NCBI GenBank assembly: GCA_046727955.1
Contig: JBKPDO010000245.1
Coordinates: 1-13,492, forward strand
Direction of reading: 5' to 3'
Length of the DNA stretch: 13,492 nt
DNA from: DASVXQ01 sp046727955
GTDB lineage: Bacteria > Actinomycetota > CALGFH01
Below the pieces are notes generated by a model, which saw nothing but the letters and a program-made list of their open reading frames with translations, was not told where the DNA came from and did no database searches. A program made the position numbers and the translations under genes. The first letter of the stretch is position 1. Each line of letters starts with the position of its first letter. Below, piece by piece: positions 1 through 7,012 of this stretch.

Positions 1-325
1 CGTGGCTGGCCACCCTGATGGCCATGGACCCGTCGGGCCGGCGCCGCTGCCGGGTGTCCTTCTGCGACCTGTGGGCCCAGGGCCACCAGCCGTTTTGCAG
101 CTCGCACGCGCGACGCTGGCGCACGGCGGGCCGTCCCGACCCGGAGCAGTTCGTGAGCGGGTGCGAGAACTACGGCCGCCCACGGTTCGACTTCCGGCAG
201 TTGGGCCCGCAGCTGCGGCTCGAGGTGCAGTACGCGCTGCAGTGCGACGCGACGAGGGACGGATCAAGACCCGACCCGAACTGGTGATGCGGGTCGTCCG
301 GGTGGTGGCGCGCAGGCCCGAGTGA
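1..325 (+). pseudogene. N-terminal fragment of a large tyrosine recombinase (frameshifted, cut by window edge)
   Basis: The reading frame open from base 3 encodes a Cys/His-rich segment (CRVSFCDLW, then PFCSSHARRW, then GRPDPEQF) followed by PQLRLEVQYALQC. I recognise this as the N-terminal part of the large actinobacterial integrases whose C-terminus carries a CLTCPMF zinc-like motif. Around base 245 the homology moves into another frame (RIKTRPELVMRVV), consistent with one missing base, so the fragment is not translatable as one protein. Continuation stops after about 107 codons: the TGA at 323-325 overlaps the GTG of the next integrase (GTGA). The core-binding and catalytic domains are absent. 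It may be the stump of an upstream cluster fused by deletion to the following gene. The family assignment is from memory of the motif pattern; the frameshift is read directly from the bases. Confidence 0.6.
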
Positions 326-2181
326 CCGTGATCGCCAAGCACGTGGCGCGCAAGCCGCTGCCCGCCGCCCTCACCGACGCCCAGGCGCGGACGCGGAACA
401 AGCTGCTGCGGGCGCGGTTCCCGCCCCGCCCCGTCGAGCGGTGGTGGCCGCACACCGCCCAGCCGCTGGAGGCGACCCTGCAGCGGCTGACGGCGCCACC
501 GTTCGTTGCTGAGGTCAAGGCCACCCGGGCGGGCCGACGCCGCGGGGTGGCCAAGCTGCTGGGGTGGCTTTCGACGTTTCCTGGCGACACTTGGCAGCAG
601 CGCTGGCAGGCCAGCGGCGCCGAAGGCCACCCCGGCGCGGGCTGGGTGCGGCTGCCGCTTCAGTGGCTGCGCGAACGCGGCCAGGCCGCCTCTTACGACC
701 CGGAGGACCTCGCGTCGGGCCTGCTGATGCTCGTCTGCGGCGACGTGCTGCGCCCCGGCCTGCCCTGGATGCTCACCCGCTCGCACCGCTACCTGGCGGG
801 CGTGATGGCCCAGACGCGCGATCCCGAGGGGTTCGCCCGGCTGCGCCGGCTCGCCGCGGCCGAGCCGGCCGGCTCCCGGCTGGACGCGCGGGTGGCGGCG
901 ACCAGGATCGCCACCCTGCTGGCCTGCAAGGGCGGCACGATCAGCGACATCACCGTCAGGGACTGCGTGGAGCTGGTCGACACGCAATGCCGCGTGCACG
1001 TGCGCGGCGGGCAGAAGAAGGTCGACTTCTACCTGCGGCTGCGCGCCCTGGGCATCTTCCCCGCCGACGCTCCGGCCACGATCCGGGCGTTCGGGCAAGC
1101 CCCAAGGGCAGCTGAGCGTGGAGGAGCTGGTGGACCGCTACCAGCTGCGGTGCCGGCCGGTCCGCGACCTGCTCGTGGACTACCTGCGGGAGCGGCAGGC
1201 GTCGCTGGACTTCGCCAGCCTCGAGGCGATCTCCAGCAGCCTGGCCGGTCTGTTCTGGGCCAAGGTTGAAGCGCTCGCGCCGGGCATCGACTCGCTGCGG
1301 CTGCCCGTCCTGCCCGTGCTGGTGCGGGCTGCCAACGACCGCCGCCTTGCAGCGGCAGCGCGGCTGCAAGCCGCCCAGCAGGCCCAACCCGGCGCGCTGC
1401 TCCCCAACACCAACGGCACCCTGCGCCGAGCGGTTGCCCCCACGGCGACCGGGCGGCACGTGTGGGCGGAGGAGATGGCCACCGGCAAGCGCCGCAACCT
1501 GACCTACGAGGAGGACGAGGCGTTCTGGGCCTTCGCCACGATCGAGGTCTTGCGCCTGACCGGGATCCGCGCCGAGGAGCTGTTGGAGCTCAGTCACCAC
1601 AGCATCATTCAGTACCGGCTGCCCTCCACCGGGGAGGTCGTGCCGCTGCTGCAGGTCGCTCCGTCCAAGACCGACACCGAGCGGCTGCTGCTGGTCAGCC
1701 CCGAGCTGGCCGACGTCCTCAGCGCCATCGTCAGCCGCCTGCGCGGCCCCAACGGCGCGATCCCGCTGGTGGCCTCCTACGACGTTCGCGAGAAGGTCTG
1801 GAATCCGCCGATGCCGCTGCTGTTTCAACGCGCGATCGGCACCGAACACCGGGCGTTTACGCCCAGCGCGATCCGCAAGCTGCTCATCAACGCGCTGGCG
1901 GCGACCGGGCTCACCGATGCCAACGGCGATCCCCTCGTGTTCTCGCCCCACGATTTCCGCAGGATCTTCGTGACCGACGCCATCATGAGCGGCCTGCCAC
2001 CCCACATTGCCCAGGTTATTTGCGGCCACAAGACTATTGACACGACCATGGGCTACAAGGCGGTCTATCCGGCCGAGACGATCGAAGCCCACCGGGCGTT
2101 TATTGCTCGGCGGCGGCGACCCGCCCCAGCGAGGAATACCGAACGCCCACCGACGACGAGTGGGATGCGTTCCTCGCCCAC
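322..2181 (+). pseudogene. 5' part of a large tyrosine recombinase (TnpB-like), frameshifted, internally deleted and interrupted
   Basis: This is a paralogue of the intact recombinase at 3444-5858. The likely start is GTG 322. Shared blocks include FPGDTWQQRW, EELVDRY, SLAGLFWAK, GIRAEELLELSHHSI, APSKTDTER, SPHDFRRIF and CGHKTIDTTMGY, so the catalytic Arg, Lys, His-x-x-Arg, His and Tyr are all still encoded. Four lesions are visible against the paralogue. A frame change lies near 1099-1108. An in-frame loss of about 88 residues lies at 1303, where LRLP runs straight into VLPVLV. One base is missing near 2116, after which SEEYRTPTDDEWDAFLAH reads in a new frame. Homology then ends abruptly after the His codon at 2179-2181. 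The missing C-terminus resumes at 6656, so the 2182-6655 element was inserted into this gene. It cannot make a full-length product. Confidence 0.8.
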
Positions 2182-2185
2182 CCTG

Positions 2186-2203
2186 TTGACTGCACCACGT
2201 CAA
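2186..2203. repeat. Left-end recombination-site-like dyad, TTGAC-N8-GTCAA
   Basis: The sequence TTGACTGCACCACGTCAA has 5-bp inverted arms around an 8-nt spacer (TGCACCAC). This is the geometry expected of a tyrosine-recombinase core site. It starts 4 nt inside the left junction of the nested element, and its CTGCACCA (2190-2197) recurs inverted at the right end. Whether it is really the crossover site is inference. Confidence 0.45.
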
Positions 2204-2212
2204 GATCGATGA

Positions 2213-2229
2213 CCGGGCTGGCTGCCCGG
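2213..2229 (+). promoter_or_regulatory. Perfect GC-rich hairpin in the leader of the element's first recombinase
   Basis: CCGGGC (2213-2218) and GCCCGG (2224-2229) form a perfect 6-bp stem with a 5-nt loop, 6 nt before the Shine-Dalgarno sequence of the recombinase starting at 2249. There is no T-run, so it is not a classical terminator. A hairpin just inside an element end could limit expression driven by read-through transcription, as in some insertion sequences, but that role is inferred from position only. Confidence 0.35.
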
Positions 2230-2235
2230 CCTGAC

Positions 2236-2242
2236 GGAAGGA
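2236..2242 (+). promoter_or_regulatory. Ribosome binding site GGAAGGA
   Basis: GGAAGGA lies 6 nt upstream of GTG 2249 and fixes that codon as the start of the first recombinase. The overlapping GTG at 2246 is in another frame. Confidence 0.65.
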
Positions 2243-2248
2243 CGTGGT

Positions 2249-3451
2249 GTGGTCGAGGACATGCGACGGGCGCTGGCCGAAGGGCGGCGACCTGTCTCGG
2301 CGGTCGGCGCCGTGGTCAAGGGCAAGACGCCGGACCTGCCGTTCGTCGTCGTGGACGGCGACGATGAGCCAGTGGAGCCGGTCGGGGCGTACTTGCGGGA
2401 TCTCGTGCTGGGCGACGCGAGCCCGCTGACGTGCCGCAGCTATGCGTTCGACCTGTTGCGATGGCATCGGCTGTTGTGGTGCCTGGGGATCGAGTGGGAC
2501 CGGGCGACTGAGGCCGAGGTCGCGACCCTGGTGGCGTGGCTGCGGGTGGCCCGCAATCCGCAGCGGCAGCGCCGCCGACCGAACTCGCCGCCCGCGGGGT
2601 CGGTGAATCTCAAGACCGGCAAGCCGGCGCTGCGGGCTGGGTACGCGCCGACGACGATCAACCACGCCTTGACTGTGGTGCATGGCTTCTACGCCTTCCA
2701 TGGTCGCTTCGGTGCGGGGCCGGTGACCAATCCGGTGCCGGTCTCGGCGCAGCGTCGACAGGTGTTGGCCCACCGCAGCCCGCTGGAGCCGGTCCCGGTC
2801 GTGCGTCGCGCGCGGTTGCGGCAGCGGGTGGCTACGCAGGCGCCGCGGGCGATCCCCGATGCGTTGTGGGACGAGTTGTTCGCCGTGATGGGCTGCGACC
2901 GCGACCGAGCGCTGCTGGAGTCCTATGTCAGCTCGGGCGCTCGGGCCAGCGAGTTGCTGGGTGTGACCCTGGAGGACATCGACTGGGCCGGTCAGCTGTT
3001 GTATGTCGTGTCCAAGGGGAGCAGGCTGCGTCAGCCGGTGCCGGCCTCGCCGGATGCCTTCCGTTACCTGGGCCGCTATCTGGCCACTGACGGTTTGCCG
3101 GCGCCGGGGCAGCCGGTGTGGCGGACCCGGCGCGGGGATCCCCGCCCGTTGACGTACTGGGCGATGCGGCGGGTGCTGCAACGCGCCAACGAGAAGCTGG
3201 GCATCAACTACACCTTGCACGACGCCCGGCACACGGCAGCCACCAGGATGGCAGGGGACGAGCGGCTGACGCTGGCGGAGGTCCAGACGATCCTGCGGCA
3301 TGCCCACCTGGACACCACTGGGCGTTACCTCACCGTCCGGATCGAGGATCTGCACGACAAGCTGCTGGAGCACTACACCAAGCCCCGGCTGCAGCGGTCC
3401 TACCCGGCCGGCTACGACCCCGCCGACATCGAGGCGGTGTTCGGTGGCTGA
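2249..3451 (+). CDS. Tyrosine recombinase/integrase (XerD-like, 400 aa)
   Basis: Site-specific DNA recombinase, presumably acting with the next gene to move the element. The N-terminal half (roughly residues 40-180) fits a SAM-like core-binding domain. The C-terminal catalytic domain is complete: Arg232 in SGARASELLGV, Lys256 in SKGSRLRQP, His324 and Arg327 in LHDARHTAATRM, His351, and the nucleophile Tyr360 in HAHLDTTGRYLTV. The usual 9-residue spacing from His351 to Tyr360 is kept. Start GTG 2249 is supported by GGAAGGA 6 nt upstream. The end overlaps the start of the next recombinase by 8 nt, so translation is probably coupled. The size and position correspond to the shorter TnpA-type partner in Tn554-like multi-recombinase systems. 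No truncation or frameshift is visible, so it looks functional. Confidence 0.9.
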   Translation: MVEDMRRALAEGRRPVSAVGAVVKGKTPDLPFVVVDGDDEPVEPVGAYLRDLVLGDASPLTCRSYAFDLLRWHRLLWCLGIEWDRATEAEVATLVAWLRVARNPQRQRRRPNSPPAGSVNLKTGKPALRAGYAPTTINHALTVVHGFYAFHGRFGAGPVTNPVPVSAQRRQVLAHRSPLEPVPVVRRARLRQRVATQAPRAIPDALWDELFAVMGCDRDRALLESYVSSGARASELLGVTLEDIDWAGQLLYVVSKGSRLRQPVPASPDAFRYLGRYLATDGLPAPGQPVWRTRRGDPRPLTYWAMRRVLQRANEKLGINYTLHDARHTAATRMAGDERLTLAEVQTILRHAHLDTTGRYLTVRIEDLHDKLLEHYTKPRLQRSYPAGYDPADIEAVFGG

Positions 3452-5858
3452 GCCCAGCACCGCCCAATGGCGTCGGGACGCCACGATCCCGCCCACCCGC
3501 TTCACCGGACGACGCGGCAAGCTGGCAGGACCGGCCGCCGGCCCGATGCTGCACGGTGACCTGACCAAAGCTGGGGTCGAGGAGATCCAGCAGGTCGTGC
3601 GCGACGTCTGGCCGGGCAGCCCCGACGCCGTGCGGCGGCGAGCGCGCGGTGCCCGGTTCCTGCTGGAGCACCTGATCGGCTTTCCCGGCTCCACTTGGCA
3701 GCAACGCTGGGAGGCCAGCGGCCTCAACGAGCGGGGACGCCCGGTCACCGCGCTGATGCGTGATCAGAAGCAGCGGGACGAGATCTGCGTCGGCACGGCT
3801 TGCCTGTTTAGCCTCCGGGTGATCCGGCCCTTGTTGCAGGCGCTGCGCTCGACCAGATTCCTCCGCTACGGAGAACGGTTCCTCACCGCCCAACGCGACC
3901 CGTTGCTGGAGGAGTTCTGGAGGCGCGTCCAGGACATCCCGGTGCACCCGCTGCACCACGGCGTGGCGCTGTTCGACACCGCCGCGGCGTCAACGACACA
4001 GGGCATTGCCCTGGCCGACCTGACACCCGAGGCGCTCCTGCACTACGCGTGGGAATCCCGCGACCACGGCCTGACCTTCAAGGGCCGCGGCGAGTACGGC
4101 CGTGGCCAGTTCCCCGGGCAGTTGGCCTGGCAGGTGCTGCACGACATGGGCCACTTCCCCTCCGGCACCCCGGCGACGCTGCGGGCGGCCGTGCTCAGCG
4201 GGCGCCACACGATCCAGGAGCTGGTCGACCGCTACGACGTTCGCCACCAGGGTGTCCGGCAACTGCTGTTGGACTACCTGGCCCGGCGCGAACCCGAGAT
4301 GGACTACTCCACCTTGGACCAGCTGTCCCGCTCGCTGGCCGGGCTGTTCTGGGCCAAGATCGAGACCCTCGCGCCTGGCCAGCCGGACCTGCGGATCGAC
4401 GCCGAGCTCTACCAACGCTGGCGCCAGGCGCTTGGCACCCACCAGGACGGCCGCAAACCGCGCGTGGAGGTCGAGCGTATCCTGCGCGCGGTGCGCTCCT
4501 TCTACACCGATCTGCACAGCTGGGCGGTTGAGGAACCCGAGCGGTGGGCGCCGTGGGTGGCATCGTGCCCGGTCCCGGACGGCGCGCTGCGCGGGATCAT
4601 CGTGCGCCAACGACGCCGCAAGGAGCGGATGGATGACCGGGTGCGCCAGCGCCAGCCGCTGCTGCCCGTGCTCGTGGCGCACCTGGAGGACCGCTACAGC
4701 CACTTGCGGGCGCTGCTGCAGGCGGCCTCGCCCCTGGCCGGCGGTGAGACGGTTACCGTCAACGGCCGGACCTACCAGCGCGTCTGGACCGCCGCCGACG
4801 ACCGTCGCGCCCGGCGGGGCGGACAAGCCAACACCCGGGTCCGCGACCTCGGCACCGGCGAGGACATCAACGTCACCACCGCCGAGGACACCGCCTTCTG
4901 GGAGTTCGCCGCGGTGGAAGTGCTGCGCCACGCAGGCATCCGCATCGAGGAGTTGTTGGAGCTCACCCACCTGAGCATCAGGCAGTATCAGCGTCCCAAC
5001 GGCGAGGTCATCGCCCTACTGGTGATCGCCCCATCCAAGAGCGACCGTGAGCGCGTCATCCCGATGTCGGCGGAATTGTTCGCCGTCATCGCCGCGATCA
5101 TCCGCCGGCACACCCAGCACGGCCGCACCATTCCGCTCATCCAGCGCTACGACAACCACGAGCGGCGAATGAGCGACCCGATGCCGTTCTTGTTCCAACG
5201 CCGCACGGGTGCCGTCCCGCGCGTGATCTCGCCCGCGACCGTGCTGGTCATGCTCCGCCGCCGCTGCGCTGAACTGGCCGAACAGCACCCCGGCTTCCGA
5301 ACCGCCTGCTTCACGCCGCACGACTTCCGCCGGCTGCTGGCCACGGATCTGGTGAACAACGGACTGCCCATTCACATCGGCGCGGCGCTACTCGGGCACT
5401 TGAATTTGCAGACCACTCGCGGATATGTCGCGGTGTTCAACGAGGATGTCGTGCGCCATTACCAGGAATTCCTCGACCGGCGCCGGCAGGCGCGGTCAGC
5501 GGACGAGTATAAGCCGGTCACTGACACCGAGTGGTCCGAATTTGAGGAACACTTCGACCGGCGAAAGGTCGAGTTGGGTGGTTGCACGCGACCATATGGT
5601 TCCGCTTGCCAGCATGAGCACGCTTGTTTGCGTTGCCCCATGCTCAACATCAACCCGAAGATGCTGCCCCGGCTCGACGAGATCGAGGACGACCTGCTGG
5701 CCCGCCGCGCCCGCGCCGAGCAGGAAGCTTGGCTTGGTGAGGTCGAGGGCATCGACCTCACCCTCACCTTCCTCAGGCAGAAACGGGAGGAGACCAAGCG
5801 GCTGGCCCGCATCGCGCCGATCCAGCTCGGCATGCCGACACGTCGGGAGGGCCGCTGA
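3444..5858 (+). CDS. Large tyrosine recombinase with Cys/His-rich C-terminal tail (TnpB-like, 804 aa)
   Basis: Second recombinase of the nested element. Start GTG 3444 overlaps the previous stop by 8 nt; the frame is open farther upstream, but only as a shadow of the preceding gene. The long N-terminal region contains FPGSTWQQRW, LVDRY and LAGLFWAK blocks shared with the broken paralogue at 322-2181. The catalytic domain is complete: Arg500 (GIRIEELLEL), Lys532 (APSKSDRER), His626 and Arg629 (PHDFRR), His652 (LLGHLNL) and nucleophile Tyr661 (TTRGY). After it comes a tail with Cys714, Cys722, His724, His726, Cys728 and Cys731 (QHEHACLRCPML) that probably binds zinc, and then a Glu/Arg-rich helix. 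Intact and likely active. It ends 11 nt before the stop of the convergent gene at 5870. Assignment as TnpB-like comes from size, order and tail; it could equally be called one member of an actinobacterial multi-integrase set. Confidence 0.9.
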   Translation: MAEPSTAQWRRDATIPPTRFTGRRGKLAGPAAGPMLHGDLTKAGVEEIQQVVRDVWPGSPDAVRRRARGARFLLEHLIGFPGSTWQQRWEASGLNERGRPVTALMRDQKQRDEICVGTACLFSLRVIRPLLQALRSTRFLRYGERFLTAQRDPLLEEFWRRVQDIPVHPLHHGVALFDTAAASTTQGIALADLTPEALLHYAWESRDHGLTFKGRGEYGRGQFPGQLAWQVLHDMGHFPSGTPATLRAAVLSGRHTIQELVDRYDVRHQGVRQLLLDYLARREPEMDYSTLDQLSRSLAGLFWAKIETLAPGQPDLRIDAELYQRWRQALGTHQDGRKPRVEVERILRAVRSFYTDLHSWAVEEPERWAPWVASCPVPDGALRGIIVRQRRRKERMDDRVRQRQPLLPVLVAHLEDRYSHLRALLQAASPLAGGETVTVNGRTYQRVWTAADDRRARRGGQANTRVRDLGTGEDINVTTAEDTAFWEFAAVEVLRHAGIRIEELLELTHLSIRQYQRPNGEVIALLVIAPSKSDRERVIPMSAELFAVIAAIIRRHTQHGRTIPLIQRYDNHERRMSDPMPFLFQRRTGAVPRVISPATVLVMLRRRCAELAEQHPGFRTACFTPHDFRRLLATDLVNNGLPIHIGAALLGHLNLQTTRGYVAVFNEDVVRHYQEFLDRRRQARSADEYKPVTDTEWSEFEEHFDRRKVELGGCTRPYGSACQHEHACLRCPMLNINPKMLPRLDEIEDDLLARRARAEQEAWLGEVEGIDLTLTFLRQKREETKRLARIAPIQLGMPTRREGR

Positions 5859-5869
5859 TGCGCACGGTG

Positions 5870-6601
5870 TCAGCCCCAAGACCCAGGGCGCCCCATCACG
5901 CTCACCCACCGCGTGGCGAGCCGCTCGTGTTCCCCAGTCTTCAGGAGGTCGGGTGCCCCAAAGGCCAACGCGGCCGCCGTGGCCGCGTGGCCTGCCTGCA
6001 GCCAAGCAGGATCGGTGAGGACCTCCACCTCATCCTCCTCGTCCCATCCAAACAGCGCCGGGCTGGTTCGCCGCGCCGCCTCCTCCACAGCGCGCCACAC
6101 AGCCGAAAGCCCAACGCCAACCGGAGAACCAGACCGGCGCGTCCGGAGCCACCGATCCCACGCAGCTCGGTAGAGACCTTGCTCGTCATCCCCGCCCATC
6201 GCGGCGATGGCGTTCACCTGCGCACTCGTGAGGCGACGCGCCTGCTCGATCACCCTGACAACCGCGTCTCCGCAAGGGCCCAACACCAGCCACCCGGGCA
6301 GCTCCTCACACACCGTCACTGCCTGGCAGCGCAGCCATCGATTCGACGGCTGGAGACGGACCGCACCCTCCAGATCATCAACGCGCCACAGTCGGCATGG
6401 CCACGTCAGCGCCTCCATCGGGTCCTCGAGGACCACCAGCCCCTCATCACCGTGCAACTCGCGAGCCACCGGACGTCCAAGCCGACGTTCACGAGCTGCG
6501 AAAAGCCGCTCGGCATCAAAGACCACCCGAGCACCTACAGCCGGGTCAGGGACGCCAAAGAAGCCAGCCCCACCGGGGGCGTGGGTGAGGTAGTACGTCA
6601 C
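5870..6601 (-). CDS. Passenger protein of unknown function (243 aa)
   Basis: I do not recognise the function. The protein begins with TYYLTHAPGGAGFFGVPDP and continues with a balanced composition through WRVDDLEGAVRLQPSNRW, ELPGWLVLGPCGDAVV and an Ala-rich helical C-terminal half (LTSAQVNAIAAM, AVWRAVEEAARR, AAAALAFGAPDLL). I see no signal peptide, membrane segment or catalytic motif. GTG 6601 is chosen because TATTGT sits 6 nt upstream, as in a leaderless actinobacterial promoter, and because the frame farther upstream crosses the element end into antisense of the host gene. GTG 6616 is an alternative. It converges on the recombinase gene with 11 nt between stops and is the only cargo inside the nested element. 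A maintenance, regulatory or defence role is possible but unsupported. Confidence 0.65.
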   Translation of the reverse strand: MTYYLTHAPGGAGFFGVPDPAVGARVVFDAERLFAARERRLGRPVARELHGDEGLVVLEDPMEALTWPCRLWRVDDLEGAVRLQPSNRWLRCQAVTVCEELPGWLVLGPCGDAVVRVIEQARRLTSAQVNAIAAMGGDDEQGLYRAAWDRWLRTRRSGSPVGVGLSAVWRAVEEAARRTSPALFGWDEEDEVEVLTDPAWLQAGHAATAAALAFGAPDLLKTGEHERLATRWVSVMGRPGSWG

Positions 6602-6607
6602 ACCCAG

Positions 6608-6613
6608 ACAATA
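6608..6613 (-). promoter_or_regulatory. Candidate -10 element (TATTGT) for a leaderless start at 6601
   Basis: Read on the minus strand, TATTGT matches TANNNT and ends 6 nt before GTG 6601, which would place transcription start at the start codon. No convincing -35 is seen. The same spacing occurs before the passenger gene at 6996. Confidence 0.35.
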
Positions 6614-6636
6614 CACAGCGCAACCGACGTGCCGGC

Positions 6637-6653
6637 TTGCTTGGTGCAGAGAA
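6637..6653. repeat. Right-end inverted counterpart of the left recombination-site-like dyad
   Basis: The reverse complement reads TTCTCTGCACCAAGCAA and aligns with the left-end TTGACTGCACCACGTCAA. They share an exact CTGCACCA core and similar TT and CAA flanks. It ends 2 nt before the host gene resumes at 6656. Inverted orientation of the two ends fits terminal inverted repeats rather than direct attL/attR copies. Confidence 0.45.
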
Positions 6654-6655
6654 AT

Positions 6656-7012
6656 TTTGAGAAGCGGAAGGTGGCCATCGGGACGTGCGCCCGCGCGTTC
6701 GGAACGCCCTGCATTCATGAACACGCATGTGTCAGGTGTTCGCTCCTGCGGCCAGACCCAGCCCAACGCGACCGGCTGGTGGAGATCCGCGACAACCTGC
6801 TGGCCCGCATCGCCGAAGCCGAACGCGAGGGCTGGCTGGGCGAGGTCGAGGGCCTCCAGGTCAGCCTCGCCGGCGCCAACGACAAGCTCGCCCAGCTCGA
6901 GCGGCGCGCCCGCAACCCCACCACCGTCGACCTCGGCATCCCAACCATCGCCAAACACTCCAAAATAGCTCGAACCGTAGTCGTAGACTCTTCCCATGGC
7001 GTCCAACTTTGA
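6656..7012 (+). pseudogene. 3' part of the interrupted large tyrosine recombinase (C-terminal Cys/His tail)
   Basis: The frame reads FEKRKVAIGTC, then GTPCIHEHACVRC, a Glu/Arg-rich helix (EIRDNLLARIAEAEREGW) and VDLGIPTIAK, matching the end of the 804-residue recombinase (FDRRKVELGGC, QHEHACLRC, DLLARRARAEQEAW, IQLGMPT). It begins exactly at the residue that should follow the AFLAH codons at 2181, so it is the displaced C-terminus of the 322-2181 gene. Native homology ends near 6955. The frame then runs on to TGA 7010-7012, through the promoter and start of the gene at 6996. It has no start codon of its own. Confidence 0.8.
6984..6989 (+). promoter_or_regulatory. Candidate -10 element (TAGACT) for a leaderless start at 6996
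   Basis: TAGACT matches TANNNT and ends 6 nt before ATG 6996. There is no Shine-Dalgarno sequence between them, which is what a leaderless transcript would show. No clear -35 is visible. Confidence 0.4.

Larger units (their letters stand above)
2182..6655 (+). mobile_element. Nested two-recombinase element with an antisense passenger gene (about 4.47 kb)
   Basis: The boundaries come from the split host gene. Its 5' part ends with the codons for AFLAH at 2181 and its 3' part resumes with FEKRK at 6656, whereas the intact paralogue reads FEEHFDRRK without a break. The segment holds two complete tyrosine recombinases on the plus strand and one minus-strand gene converging on them. Imperfect inverted repeats sharing CTGCACCA lie 8 nt inside the left junction and 6 nt inside the right one. 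No obvious target duplication is seen. The layout resembles Tn554-type and recombinase-in-trio elements, but only two recombinases are present and there is no DUF6262/TnpC gene inside. The exact ends could be off by a few bases because the empty site is not available. Confidence 0.7.

Noticed and set aside
956..3748. A 930-codon minus-strand open frame across the first three integrase regions
   Set aside because: It is a shadow of GC-rich plus-strand coding. Its composition is Arg/Pro/Gly/Gln-rich with no motif, while the plus strand carries complete recombinase motifs.
3950..3960. CTGCACCACG inside the large recombinase as a third end site
   Set aside because: It lies in conserved coding sequence without flanking arms, as expected by chance in GC-rich DNA.
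3990..4970. Minus-strand 326-codon frame opposite the large recombinase
   Set aside because: Shadow frame of the 3444-5858 gene; it has low-complexity Gly/Val/Ala/Gln composition and no family features.
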